A stretch of 64,000 nt of DNA from Clostridia bacterium (GTDB lineage: Bacteria; Bacillota; Clostridia; Christensenellales; Borkfalkiaceae), in contig JAFWXO010000025.1 in NCBI GenBank assembly GCA_017545865.1, positions 27,273-91,272 on the forward strand, given 5' to 3'. Each line of letters begins with the position of its first letter. Within the stretch, counting starts at the first letter, position 1. The position numbers were made by a program, and so were the translations under genes. Below are positions 8,363-16,242 of the stretch, one piece after another. The notes under the pieces were generated by a model. The model ran no database searches and was not told the origin of the DNA. It worked only from the letters and a program-made list of their open reading frames with translations.

Positions 8363-9381
8363 TTCTTACCCCCGTTGTCGTTCATATTTTGAAACAATTC
8401 TTCGGGAGCAACCTTAATAACGTCAACAGGCGTGTAGATAACGTTGCCAACTGCGTCCGTCGTTTGCTCGTAAACGATTTGTATGCCTTGGAAAGGACTA
8501 AGCGTACGACTTGCCGTCTTTTCTGCTTTCTCTTTTTCTTCAATTTGTTCTTTAAGTTTTTGCGCTTTTGCCCTTTCTTCTTCAAGTCGTTTTGCTTGCT
8601 CTAAATCGAACATATAGTCTATGCGCAAACGTTTTTCTTTCGCTATTTTCTTTTCGGCAAGTGGCGTTGCAATAATTGCAAATACTACTAATAGTATACA
8701 AAGCCAACCTGCAGGCGCTTGCATAAACATAATGAAACTACCGATAAACGGAATTCGCATACCGCCGTATATTCCCTTCATTTGTTCGTACAGTACGGGG
8801 AACTGGTCGGCAGACGTGTTCGCATCGCCTTGTAAAAGGAAATATCTATCGTTTGGATGTTTTTCGTTAGGCTCTTCAATTCTTACTATTCTATGAATAA
8901 TAAGCATGTCTTTAGTCGTATAAACGATAATATCGCCGATTTTTAAATCTTCTTCACTAGGTAATTTCTTTATAGAAATAAGGTCGAAAACTTGAAGTTG
9001 GTTGGAATAATCGCCTTCTTTGATATAACTGTGCTTTTCATTTACGTAAGACATACTTCCACTTTGAACAACGCTCAACGCGGGAATAGAGCCTACCTTG
9101 TTGCCGTCAGTTATAGAAATAGAAACACTAAACGCAAACGCAACGAATAAAACCGCACACGAAAGGATAAGAACAGTTTTGTCAATTATCTTACTCATAA
9201 TCGACGCCTTTTTCTTTTCTTCTTTTTCATATTCAATTTTAATTTTCTCGTCGTTTAAGCCTGCTTTCGTCATCTTGATATAGTTGCGAACTAATAACAC
9301 GACGAAAGTCGTTAAAAGTGTCGCCAACAACAAGAAAACGATTAGGCATAAAAAGAAAATGTATAAATTAAACTGTTCCAT
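8359..9381 (-). CDS. sipW: Signal peptidase I, SipW (ER/archaeal) type
   Basis: The protein has 340 residues. It has an N-terminal membrane segment (about 7-33), a second at about 70-90, the catalytic box QSGSM (Ser109 before Met110), and a His in IIHRIV (His163) where bacterial-type enzymes have Lys. This is the S26B type, as in Bacillus SipW. The downstream conserved GDAN motif is present, and a further membrane segment at about 220-240 is followed by a long charged cytoplasmic tail (RLEEERAKAQKLKEQIEE), which is longer than usual. Its ribosome site is weak. It lies between two genes with SipW-type signals, so it probably matures both. Confidence 0.85.
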   Translation of the reverse strand: MEQFNLYIFFLCLIVFLLLATLLTTFVVLLVRNYIKMTKAGLNDEKIKIEYEKEEKKKASIMSKIIDKTVLILSCAVLFVAFAFSVSISITDGNKVGSIPALSVVQSGSMSYVNEKHSYIKEGDYSNQLQVFDLISIKKLPSEEDLKIGDIIVYTTKDMLIIHRIVRIEEPNEKHPNDRYFLLQGDANTSADQFPVLYEQMKGIYGGMRIPFIGSFIMFMQAPAGWLCILLVVFAIIATPLAEKKIAKEKRLRIDYMFDLEQAKRLEEERAKAQKLKEQIEEKEKAEKTASRTLSPFQGIQIVYEQTTDAVGNVIYTPVDVIKVAPEELFQNMNDNGGKK

Positions 9382-9426
9382 ACTCTAAACGCGCGCTCGT
9401 TTTTCATTAGTTTTATAATAAAAGCA

Positions 9427-9453
9427 ATCCCACGCGCTCTACACGCGTGGGAT
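9427..9453 (-). terminator. Partial terminator/attenuator in the TasA-SipW operon
   Basis: The GC-rich stem ATCCCACGCG / CGCGTGGGAT is followed on the minus strand by ATTGCTTTTATT rather than a full T-run. It lies between the TasA-like gene and sipW and could lower expression of the peptidase relative to the abundant fibre protein. Confidence 0.55.
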
Positions 9454-9488
9454 AATAATTGATATTCAAAAATATACGCTAAAGATTA

Positions 9489-10121
9489 TTAAGCGTTAGG
9501 ATTTGCAGTAGTTACGTGAACGGTTAATTCTGCAGGTAAGCATAATTCAAACGCTTCGTTCTTTTCTACTGAATCTAATACGAATTCGTTAGCAAATCTT
9601 AACATTTGTTCCTTGTTCATTTCAATAGTTACGGTAAACGAGCTTCCGTCTTTAGTCCACTTGAAGGCTTCACTAGAATTTGCCTTGCCAACAAGGATAG
9701 GCGTAGCCTTACCATAATCACTAGCAAAAATAACTTTATCTTCGTATTCGGGATGAACGTCTAAAGCAAAGGCAAAGTAAACGTATGCTTCAACACCGTT
9801 ATTCATAATATCCGAACTAGCACCTACCTTCGGAGTGAAAGTAATAGTAAACGAAGCCTTAGTGCCAGAAGCGAGGTTGGTTTGTAATACGGCAGTATAA
9901 TCGCCTTCTTCTTTTTGGTCAATAGTGAAGTTGTCAACGTTGTGTTCAACGTAAAAATCACCGATTGCTAAGTTACTATCTTGAACGACAGTAGTCATAC
10001 CAACGCCACCAACGGGCACTGCTCTTGAAATGCTGGTGTTACCCATGTAAATCCAGTTAGCGTATACGCCACCGATTGTTGCAACGAGTAAAATTGCAAT
10101 AAGTAAACTTAATCTTTTCAT
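9489..10121 (-). CDS. TasA/camelysin-like fibre protein (SipW substrate)
   Basis: The protein has 210 residues. Its signal ILLVATIGGVYANWIY has the SipW-dependent form and is followed by a mature domain of beta strands (TAVLQTNLASGTKASFTITF, TVTIEMNKEQMLRFANEF). TasA and camelysin proteins of this size and layout form biofilm matrix fibres in Bacillus. A strong ribosome site (AAGGAG) and a near-consensus promoter (TTGACA-N17-TAAAAT) about 80 bases upstream suggest high expression. The sipW gene and a second SipW-type substrate follow. I see no catalytic motif. Identity to TasA itself is an inference from signal type, size and neighbours. Confidence 0.65.
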   Translation of the reverse strand: MKRLSLLIAILLVATIGGVYANWIYMGNTSISRAVPVGGVGMTTVVQDSNLAIGDFYVEHNVDNFTIDQKEEGDYTAVLQTNLASGTKASFTITFTPKVGASSDIMNNGVEAYVYFAFALDVHPEYEDKVIFASDYGKATPILVGKANSSEAFKWTKDGSSFTVTIEMNKEQMLRFANEFVLDSVEKNEAFELCLPAELTVHVTTANPNA

Positions 10122-10202
10122 AATTTTCTCCTTATAAAAAATAAGATTTTCAAATTTTAGCCGACTTTAGCGCTTATGCGCCTTTATCAACTTTATGAAG
10201 TG

Positions 10203-10231
10203 ATTTTATCATTACATTCCCACTCTGTCAA
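10203..10231 (-). promoter_or_regulatory. Promoter of the TasA-like/SipW operon
   Basis: On the minus strand TTGACA (10231-10226), 17 bases and TAAAAT (10208-10203) form a near-consensus vegetative promoter, giving a leader of about 75 bases that carries a small GCGC-type hairpin. Confidence 0.75.
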
Positions 10232-10293
10232 GTGTTTAAAATAAAATTTTAATATAATTTTGCGTTTTGTCTTTTTTTACTAAACTTTTCGAG

Positions 10294-10323
10294 CAAAAAA
10301 ATAAGCCGTGAATAACACGACTT
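10294..10323 (-). terminator. Terminator of birA
   Basis: The stem AAGTCGTG / CACGGCTT with a 5-base loop is followed by ATTTTTTT on the minus strand, just downstream of birA. Confidence 0.75.
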
Positions 10324-10327
10324 ATCG

Positions 10328-11041
10328 TTAATATTTGATTGAAACACACCCGTTTATAAAGGTTTTTATCTCCCCGTTTATTTCAACTTTAAGCCCCAAA
10401 TTATCGTCAACCCCCGTAGCCTTGCCTATGAAAGTTTCGCCGTTAAACTCTATGGAAACTTCCCTATCCGTTAAGAAAAATCTATCGCGGTATTCGGTAA
10501 AAAAATCTCTTGCTTTAAGTCTTTCTTCAAAACTCTCAAAACCCGTTAAAAGTTCAGCTATAAGGCGGTTATTATCAATAATTTGCCCCGTTTCGCTTTC
10601 TAACGACGTTGGCGTGTTTTTCAAAAAGGGCGGAAAGTTTTGGCTTTTAACGTTGATGCCAACGCCGATTATAACTTCAGTTTTATCCTTAACTATTTTG
10701 CTCTCGCAAAGTATTCCGCCGAGTTTTTTACCGTTAAGATACAAATCGTTAACCCACTTAATTTCCGTTTTAACGCCTGCAACTTTATCTATCGCGTTTG
10801 CGGTTATAACGGCAACGAGCGGGGTTAAAAACAAAAAGTCGTTCCCCGATAAGTTTAAAGGGAGTTTAACGCTAAGATAAATTCCACCGCTTGGAGAGAA
10901 GAAGGAGCGGTTGTTAGTTCCCTTTCCGCCCGTTTGCTCTTTGGCGATAACTAAATATAAATCTTTATCCTTTATATAATCGTTAGTGGAAGAAACTGTT
11001 TCTAACACTTGATATTTTTTATCTTTCAAAACGCTAAGCAT
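10328..11041 (-). CDS. birA: Biotin--[acetyl-CoA-carboxylase] ligase
   Basis: This 237-residue enzyme joins biotin to carrier protein lysines through biotinyl-AMP. It has the SSTNDY start, the biotin-binding loop EQTGGKGTNNR (variant of GRGRxGR), GGIYLSV, and KWVNDLYLNGKKLGGIL, followed by the C-terminal SH3-like part. No DNA-binding N-terminal domain is present, so it is a monofunctional (class I) ligase, not a repressor. There is no ribosome site; the ATG lies six bases after a TAAAAT -10 box with TTGCTT 17 bases upstream, so a leaderless transcript is likely. Its -35 overlaps the glyS terminator. Confidence 0.93.
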   Translation of the reverse strand: MLSVLKDKKYQVLETVSSTNDYIKDKDLYLVIAKEQTGGKGTNNRSFFSPSGGIYLSVKLPLNLSGNDFLFLTPLVAVITANAIDKVAGVKTEIKWVNDLYLNGKKLGGILCESKIVKDKTEVIIGVGINVKSQNFPPFLKNTPTSLESETGQIIDNNRLIAELLTGFESFEERLKARDFFTEYRDRFFLTDREVSIEFNGETFIGKATGVDDNLGLKVEINGEIKTFINGCVSIKY

Positions 11042-11047
11042 AGTTTT

Positions 11048-11076
11048 ATTTTAACAAAACCGCATAAAAAAAGCAA
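11048..11076 (-). promoter_or_regulatory. Leaderless promoter of birA
   Basis: TTGCTT (11076-11071), 17 bases, TAAAAT (11053-11048), then six bases to the ATG. The -35 lies in the glyS terminator stem. Confidence 0.6.
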
Positions 11077-11093
11077 GGCGTTAACCTTGCTTT
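11064..11093 (-). terminator. Terminator of glyS
   Basis: The stem AAAGCAAGG / CCTTGCTTT is followed on the minus strand by seven T, just after the glyS stop. Confidence 0.85.
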
Positions 11094-11097
11094 AATT

Positions 11098-12492
11098 TTA
11101 TAATCTAACTTTTCCTTCAATATAAGATTTAAGTTTGGAAATGGGAAGTCTAACTTGTTCCATAGAATCACGGTCACGAACGGTAACGCAGTTATCTTCA
11201 ACCGAGTCAAAGTCGTAAGTGATGCAGAAAGGCGTTCCGATTTCATCTTCACGGCGATATCTCTTACCGATAGAACCAGCATCGTCAAAATCGACCATGA
11301 AATACTTAGAAAGTTCGTCGTAAACTTCAAGCGCCTTTTCGGAAAGTTTTTTGCTAAGCGGAAGCACCGCTGCCTTGAAAGGAGCAAGAGCCGGGTGTAA
11401 ACGCATAACAGTTCTAACGTCGTTTTCGCCAACCACTTCTTCGTCGTACGCGCCCGATAGTACTGCAAGCACGCATCTTTCAACGCCGAGCGAAGGTTCA
11501 ACAACGTAAGGCACGTATCTTTCGTTAGTTTCGGGGTCAAAGTAAGATAAATCTTTCTTAGAAACGTTTTGGTGTTGAGTTAAGTCGTAATCAGTTCTAT
11601 CCGCTACGCCCCAAAGTTCACCCCAACCGAACGGGAATAAATATTCAAAGTCAGTGGTTGCTTTTGAGTAGAAGCAAAGTTCTTCAGGAGAGTGATCGCG
11701 AAGGCGGATATCTTCTTCTTTAAGACCGATATCAAGAAGCCATTGACGGCAGAAAGAACGCCAGTAGTTAAACCACTCAAGGTCAGTTCCAGGCTTACAG
11801 AAGAATTCAAGTTCCATTTGTTCAAATTCTCTTACTCTGAAAATGAAGTTACCAGGGGTAATTTCGTTTCTGAAAGATTTACCGATTTGAGCGATACCGA
11901 AAGGAACTTTTCTTCTTGCCGAGCGTTGAACGTTAACGAAGTTTGTGAAAATACCTTGCGCAGTTTCAGGGCGGAGATATACGGTGTTTTTGCTATCTTC
12001 AGTAACGCCTTGGAAGGTTTTGAACATTAAGTTGAATTGCCTAATATCAGTAAAGTTGTGTTTACCACAAGTGGGGCAAGGGATATTGTGTTCTTCAACG
12101 AAAGCCTTCATTTCTTCGTGAGTGAACGCATCTATACCCTTTTCTAAGGTGTAATTATTTTCCTTAACCCAGTCTTCAATAAGTTTATCCGCTCTAAATC
12201 TTTCGTGGCACTCTTTACAGTCCATTAACGGATCGGAAAAGCCTGCTAAGTGACCGGACGCTACCCAAGTTTGCGGGTTCATAAGAATAGCCGCGTCTAA
12301 CCCAACGTTATACTTGTTTTCTTGAACGAATCTTTGCCACCACGCTTTTTTAACGTTGTTTTTAAGTTCAACACCTAAAGGGCCGTAATCCCAAGTGTTT
12401 GCTAAGCCACCGTAAATTTCGCTACCGGGGAAGATAAAACCCCTTGTTTTACAAAGAGTTACGAGTTTTTCCATTGTTACAACTTTGCTCAT
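11098..12492 (-). CDS. glyS: Glycyl-tRNA synthetase, homodimeric type
   Basis: This 464-residue class II synthetase charges tRNA-Gly. The dimeric (GlyQS, eukaryote/Gram-positive) type is shown by the start [20 protein letters not shown], the zinc-finger-like CKECHERFR ... CPTCGKHNF region, motif 2 ([20 protein letters not shown]), motif 3 with GVERC, and the C-terminal anticodon-binding domain (about 350-464: [20 protein letters not shown]). Its length is normal. AAGGTGA precedes the start. A terminator separates it from birA. Confidence 0.97.
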   Translation of the reverse strand: MSKVVTMEKLVTLCKTRGFIFPGSEIYGGLANTWDYGPLGVELKNNVKKAWWQRFVQENKYNVGLDAAILMNPQTWVASGHLAGFSDPLMDCKECHERFRADKLIEDWVKENNYTLEKGIDAFTHEEMKAFVEEHNIPCPTCGKHNFTDIRQFNLMFKTFQGVTEDSKNTVYLRPETAQGIFTNFVNVQRSARRKVPFGIAQIGKSFRNEITPGNFIFRVREFEQMELEFFCKPGTDLEWFNYWRSFCRQWLLDIGLKEEDIRLRDHSPEELCFYSKATTDFEYLFPFGWGELWGVADRTDYDLTQHQNVSKKDLSYFDPETNERYVPYVVEPSLGVERCVLAVLSGAYDEEVVGENDVRTVMRLHPALAPFKAAVLPLSKKLSEKALEVYDELSKYFMVDFDDAGSIGKRYRREDEIGTPFCITYDFDSVEDNCVTVRDRDSMEQVRLPISKLKSYIEGKVRL

Positions 12493-12595
12493 AATTCACC
12501 TTAAAAGTTTTTTATTTTTATATATTTTATTAAAATTAGCGAGCATTGTCAAGCAAATAGTGCCTTAAAATGATATATAATATCCTTTTAAATTA

Positions 12596-12624
12596 TTGAT
12601 ATTTGAAAAAAATTGTGTTACAAT
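12596..12624 (+). promoter_or_regulatory. Promoter of glnS
   Basis: TTGATA (12596-12601), 17 bases, TACAAT (12619-12624), giving a transcript start near 12631, about 28 bases before the ATG. An in-frame TTG that could be read as a start lies inside the -35 box. Confidence 0.7.
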
Positions 12625-12658
12625 AAAAATGTATTTATATTTTTACTCACGGTGCTTT

Positions 12659-14296
12659 ATGGAAAACGTTATTGAAAGCAAAAATTTTATAGAAGAAATC
12701 ATCAACGAAGAACTTGAAAGCGGTAAGGTTAATTCCGTTCACACTCGTTTCCCCCCAGAACCAAACGGCTACCTTCATATCGGCCACGCTAAAAGTTTAT
12801 GCTTAAACTTCGGCACGGCTAAAAAGTATAACGGCGTTTGCAATCTCTTTTTTGACGATACTAACCCGTCTAAAGAAAAAACGGAATACGTTAACGCTAT
12901 TAAAGAAGATATTAAGTGGCTGGGTTTTGACTGGTTTGAAATGCATTACGCATCGGACTTTTTCGATGAAATTTATAATTACGCCGTTAAACTTATAAAA
13001 GACGGCAAGGCGTACGTTTGCGACCTTTCTGCTGAAGAAATTAAAAATACGCGCGGTACTCTTACCGAGCCCGGTATTGAAAGCCCTTACAGAAACCGTT
13101 CCATTGAAGAAAACTTAAAACTCTTTGAAGAAATGAAAAACGGCGTTTATGCTGACGGGGAAAAGGTTTTAAGAGCCAAAATCGATATGGCTTCGCCAAA
13201 CATCAACATGCGTGACCCCGTTATTTATAGGGTTTTAAGAGCAACTCACCACAGAACGGGCGACAAGTGGTGCATTTACCCTATGTACGACTATGCTCAC
13301 CCCCTTTGCGACAGTATGCAAGGGGTTACCCACTCGCTCTGCACTTTGGAGTTTGAAGACCACCGCCCGCTTTATAACTGGACGATTGAAAACACGGGCG
13401 TTCCCCACAAGCCCCGCCAAATCGAGTTTGCAAGGCTTAACATAACTAACACCGTTATGAGTAAGCGTTACCTTAAAAAACTCGTTGAAGACGGCGCTGT
13501 TGAAGGGTGGGACGATCCGCGTATGCCAACGCTTACTGGGCTTAGAAACCGTGGCGTTCCTGCCGAAGCGCTTAAAAACTTCTGTGAAGAAATAGGCGTT
13601 GCCAAGGCAAATAGCGAGATTGAAGTTTCGTATTTTGAACACTTTATAAGAGATTATTTGAACTTTAACGCCGAAAGGGCTATGGCGGTTGAAAATCCGC
13701 TTAAACTCACCATTACTAACTACAACGGCGAAGAAGATACGGAGTTTGACGTTAATCCGAACGCCGAAGAAAAAACTCTTAGAAACGTTAAATTCTCTAA
13801 AACGCTCTACATTGAGCAAGATGATTTTTCGCTCAACCCCCCACCCAAATACTTCCGCCTTAAAAAAGACGGTTACGTTAGACTTAAAAACGCCTATATC
13901 GTTAAGTGTGACGACGTTGTTTTAAACGACGACGGAACTGTTAAGGAAGTTTTATGTTCGTATATCCCCGAAAGCCGTTCGGGCGCGGACACGAGCGGTA
14001 TTAAGTGCAAAGGCACTATCCACTGGGTTAACGCTGACGATGCGGTTGACGTTGAAATTAGAAATTACGACTATCTTTTGAAAGACGCGGAATACGCAGG
14101 CCAAGACTTTAACGAACGCATGAATTACGATAGCGTTCACACCTTCCTTGGCAAAGCAGAGCCTTATATCGCAAACGTTTCAGAAGGCACGCCTTTCCAA
14201 CTTTTAAGAAAGGGATATTATAAAAAGACTGTAAAAGACGGTAAACTCGTTCTTTCACAAATCGTTTCTATGAAAGATAGTTTTAAAAAATCTTAA
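12659..14296 (+). CDS. glnS: Glutaminyl-tRNA synthetase
   Basis: The protein has 545 residues from ATG 12659 (GGTG ribosome site; upstream TTG starts lie in the promoter). It is a class I synthetase with the HIGH motif PNGYLHIGHAKSL (about 32-44), the DDTNPSKE loop, and the MSKRYL signature in place of KMSKS, as in GlnRS. The C-terminal beta-barrel anticodon domain is complete, near E. coli length. A typical GlnRS rather than a non-discriminating GluRS is supported by the FDDTNP and CDSMQGVTHSLCTLEFE motifs. Many Clostridia use the GatCAB route instead, so this gene may be laterally acquired. The CvpA-like gene follows after 15 bases and is probably co-transcribed. Confidence 0.95.
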   Translation: MENVIESKNFIEEIINEELESGKVNSVHTRFPPEPNGYLHIGHAKSLCLNFGTAKKYNGVCNLFFDDTNPSKEKTEYVNAIKEDIKWLGFDWFEMHYASDFFDEIYNYAVKLIKDGKAYVCDLSAEEIKNTRGTLTEPGIESPYRNRSIEENLKLFEEMKNGVYADGEKVLRAKIDMASPNINMRDPVIYRVLRATHHRTGDKWCIYPMYDYAHPLCDSMQGVTHSLCTLEFEDHRPLYNWTIENTGVPHKPRQIEFARLNITNTVMSKRYLKKLVEDGAVEGWDDPRMPTLTGLRNRGVPAEALKNFCEEIGVAKANSEIEVSYFEHFIRDYLNFNAERAMAVENPLKLTITNYNGEEDTEFDVNPNAEEKTLRNVKFSKTLYIEQDDFSLNPPPKYFRLKKDGYVRLKNAYIVKCDDVVLNDDGTVKEVLCSYIPESRSGADTSGIKCKGTIHWVNADDAVDVEIRNYDYLLKDAEYAGQDFNERMNYDSVHTFLGKAEPYIANVSEGTPFQLLRKGYYKKTVKDGKLVLSQIVSMKDSFKKS

Positions 14297-14311
14297 CAAG
14301 GAATAAGTTTT

Positions 14312-14896
14312 ATGTATTTTTTAGTTGACGTTATTGCAATAGCGTTCGTTTTGTTCTTTACTCTTTACGGACTTAAAGCAGGCTTTACTAAATCTACGCT
14401 TGACGTGGTTTTGGTTTTAGGTTGCGTTGCAGGCGCTGGGCTTCTCGCTTATTTTTGCGCCGTTTGGTTTACCAAAATCGGCTGGACGAACGAATTTCAA
14501 TCGGTAATACTTAGATTGTTTGGCAACTCTAAGATTTCAGGCGCGCAACCCATAATAGAAAAGGTATGCTACTGGATAGCGTTCGCTTTCTTCGTGCTTA
14601 TTTCTTTTATCGTTTGCTATATCGTTTTAAGTCTACTTAGAAAACTTTTAGTTTCGCTTATAAAAAAATTTAACGGGCTTGCAGTTTTTGGAGTGCTCGA
14701 TAAAGTTTTAGGCGTTACCGTTAACCTTGCGGTAACTGCTGGCATCGTGCTTTGCCTTATGGCGTTGTTCTTCGCCCTTGCAAAAAGCGGAAAGTACGCT
14801 TACGGCGATGAAGTTTTAAGAGCGAGCGAAGTTTTAAGCCACGTTCACAAAATCAACCCCTTAAATTCTATTTTCGCAGGAATTTTCGGAGCGTAA
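14312..14896 (+). CDS. CvpA-family membrane protein
   Basis: The protein has 194 residues with four hydrophobic segments (about 4-22, 28-50, 85-110, 135-160) and the family features: an early LKAGFTKS after the first segment and a central KFNGLAVFGVLDKVLG amphipathic region followed by GxxxN-like residues. CvpA proteins are inner-membrane proteins linked to colicin V export and membrane stress, with no known activity. AAGGA at 14299-14303 is its ribosome site. It follows glnS closely. Its terminator is the first hairpin of a large repeat element. Confidence 0.7.
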   Translation: MYFLVDVIAIAFVLFFTLYGLKAGFTKSTLDVVLVLGCVAGAGLLAYFCAVWFTKIGWTNEFQSVILRLFGNSKISGAQPIIEKVCYWIAFAFFVLISFIVCYIVLSLLRKLLVSLIKKFNGLAVFGVLDKVLGVTVNLAVTAGIVLCLMALFFALAKSGKYAYGDEVLRASEVLSHVHKINPLNSIFAGIFGA

Positions 14897-14948
14897 AATT
14901 CGGTAATAATATTAAACGCCCATAAGGATTTTAAGCAATAACAAAAGT

Positions 14949-15243
14949 GTAGCCCACTATACTTCGCTTTATGCGAAATATGGTGGGCTTTATCTTTACC
15001 AAAAAATTAAGTTAATGTAGTTATATTTTTAGCCTTGTGGCTAAAAGTGATATTGTTTACAAAGTAAACAGTGGTATTTTGGCAAAGCCAAAGTGATATT
15101 AAATAAATCCACAACTCGCCGCAGGCGAATATAACCGCCATAGGCGATATCACTTGCCGTTAGGCAAATCTCACAAATCCGCTTGCGGATTTATTTAGTT
15201 GCCGAATCCCTTGTAGGGACTCGGCTTGCCGTGGGCTTTTTTT
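14949..15243. repeat. Multi-hairpin AGTGATAT intergenic element
   Basis: This 295-base region has no gene. It begins with a long hairpin (14951-14989, AGCCCAC...GTGGGCT) that can terminate cvpA. Next are small stem-loops with 3-5-base loops: TTTTAGCC/GGCTAAAA (15027-15046), TGTTTAC/GTAAACA (15054-15070), TTTGGC/GCCAAA (15078-15092), TCGCC/GGCGA (15116-15128), CGCC/GGCG (15136-15146), TTGCC/GGCAA (15154-15167) and AAATCCGC/GCGGATTT (15175-15192). In the first half they are joined by AGTGATAT (15046, 15092) or AGTGGTAT (15070); in the second half by the complement ATATCACT (15147). TAAATAAATCC (15100) pairs with GGATTTATTTA (15187). A last hairpin at 15201-15225 and GTGGGCT plus a T-run (15231-15243) close it. 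It may fold as one multibranch structure. Confidence 0.75.
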
Positions 15244-15368
15244 TATCCTATATGATCTTCTTTTTTTAAAAATAAACTATCGCAAGAAATATAAAGTGGT
15301 TGTTTTGGCGTTTCAACTTTAACCTCTTCAAAAAACCAGTTGTAAATTTTATCGAATAACTTTTTCAT
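15243..15368 (-). CDS. 41-residue small protein
   Basis: The gene encodes 41 residues (MKKLFDKIYNWFFEEVKVE then a polar tail) beginning with an amphipathic, Lys/Phe/Trp-rich helix. AAAGGAGAG lies just before the ATG. The ribosome site sits in the loop of an inverted repeat GCATTAC...GTAATGC (15370-15398), which might control translation. Its stop codon touches the T-run of the multi-hairpin element. I recognise no family. The Shine-Dalgarno match and amphipathic start support a real gene, but it is short. Confidence 0.5.
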   Translation of the reverse strand: MKKLFDKIYNWFFEEVKVETPKQPLYISCDSLFLKKEDHIG

Positions 15369-15369
15369 A

Positions 15370-15398
15370 GCATTACTCTCCTTTGTTTGTTGTAATGC
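15370..15398 (-). promoter_or_regulatory. Hairpin holding the ribosome site of the 41-residue gene
   Basis: GCATTAC (15398-15392 on the minus strand) pairs with GTAATGC (15376-15370), with the AAAGGAGA Shine-Dalgarno in a 15-base loop directly before the start codon. Confidence 0.45.
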
Positions 15399-15460
15399 TA
15401 TTTTATTATTCTATACGTGACAACAGTCTGTCATATTATAAAAGTTTTTGTCGAAATTTT

Positions 15461-15961
15461 TTAAGGCTTAATATTTTTGTCAATAGTGATATAGTCGCAG
15501 TTCCAGTATTTTAAAACCCCAACTTCGTCTTCACGGGTAAGGATATAGCCGTTAACTTTAACTCCTGCGTTTTGGAATTTTTGTATGCGTTCGGGGGCGA
15601 GAGCGGTATACTTCATAGTAACGCTGAATTTGTTAACGGATAAAAACGGTACGAGCATTTCGTCAAACCCGTCGTAAAAAATATGGATATCGGCGTTTGC
15701 TCTAACGCTTTTTATAAAGATTGCTTTTTGGAAATCGTCAACAACGAAAGTTACTTCTTTTTCCAAATTTTTTGCAAAGCCTAAGCAGTGGTTTGCAGGA
15801 AGGGAAGAAAAATCAAAAAAGACTTGCTTTCCATTATCTATTAGTGTTAAAATATCATCAACGGGGGTTTGAGGCGTTACTTTAACGTAAACCCCGTCAA
15901 ATTGCTTTTGAAAGCCGTTTAAATCGTTTAAATTTTCAATATTAACTAAAATCTTGCTCAT
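15461..15961 (-). CDS. Short TIM-barrel-like protein, GDPD-like C-terminus
   Basis: The protein has 166 residues. It has alternating beta/alpha pattern, and its end (RIQKFQNAGVKVNGYILTRE, then YWNCDYITID) resembles the last strands of glycerophosphodiester phosphodiesterase barrels. However, the family catalytic HRG and the metal Glu/Asp residues are not visible, and it is shorter than the usual 230-250 residues. Any enzymatic role is doubtful. It is probably leaderless: TACAAT (15973-15968) lies six bases before the ATG, with TTGATT 17 bases upstream. It is divergent from the FTR-like gene. Confidence 0.45.
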   Translation of the reverse strand: MSKILVNIENLNDLNGFQKQFDGVYVKVTPQTPVDDILTLIDNGKQVFFDFSSLPANHCLGFAKNLEKEVTFVVDDFQKAIFIKSVRANADIHIFYDGFDEMLVPFLSVNKFSVTMKYTALAPERIQKFQNAGVKVNGYILTREDEVGVLKYWNCDYITIDKNIKP

Positions 15962-15967
15962 AGTAAG

Positions 15968-15996
15968 ATTGTAACCTATTTTTAAATATAAATCAA
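15968..15996 (-). promoter_or_regulatory. Leaderless promoter of the 166-residue protein
   Basis: TTGATT (15996-15991), 17 bases, TACAAT (15973-15968), six bases, ATG at 15961. Confidence 0.6.
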
Positions 15997-16010
15997 GGAG
16001 ATAACGCTTT

Positions 16011-16208
16011 ATGAAAATAATTTTTAATCCCGATGAAAAAATCGTTAACGCTATCCGCGATGGGCTTAAGCGAAAGGACGGTTACTGCCCTTGCAGGCTT
16101 CAAAAAACGGAAGATAACCTTTGCATGTGCAAAGAGTTCCGCGACCAGATTGCCGACCCTGAGTTTGAAGGTTTTTGCCATTGTAGGCTATACTATAAAG
16201 AAAAGTAA
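16011..16208 (+). CDS. Ferredoxin-thioredoxin reductase catalytic-chain-like protein
   Basis: The protein has 65 residues. Six cysteines occur in three CxC motifs, CPC (26-28), CMC (38-40) and CHC (56-58), the pattern of the FTR beta chain, which holds a [4Fe-4S] cluster beside a redox disulphide. The canonical spacing is CPC-x16-CPC-x8-CHC; here it is about x9 and x15, so it is a divergent relative. It is likely a cytoplasmic redox protein acting on a thioredoxin or a disulphide substrate; no variable (alpha) subunit is nearby. AAGGAG is the ribosome site. A bidirectional terminator follows. Confidence 0.75.
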   Translation: MKIIFNPDEKIVNAIRDGLKRKDGYCPCRLQKTEDNLCMCKEFRDQIADPEFEGFCHCRLYYKEK

Positions 16209-16210
16209 AA

Positions 16211-16240
16211 TAAAACGGAGCGAAACTGCTCCGTTTTTTT
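16211..16240. terminator. Bidirectional terminator
   Basis: The stem AAACGGAGC / GCTCCGTTT with a T-run on the plus strand lies between the FTR-like gene and copA. Confidence 0.85.
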
Positions 16241-16242
16241 AT

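Noticed and set aside
13235-13819. Long open frames on the opposite strand inside glnS, ppx and the surface protein gene
   Set aside because: They lie wholly within genes with strong family motifs and have no ribosome site or protein-like composition; they are shadows.
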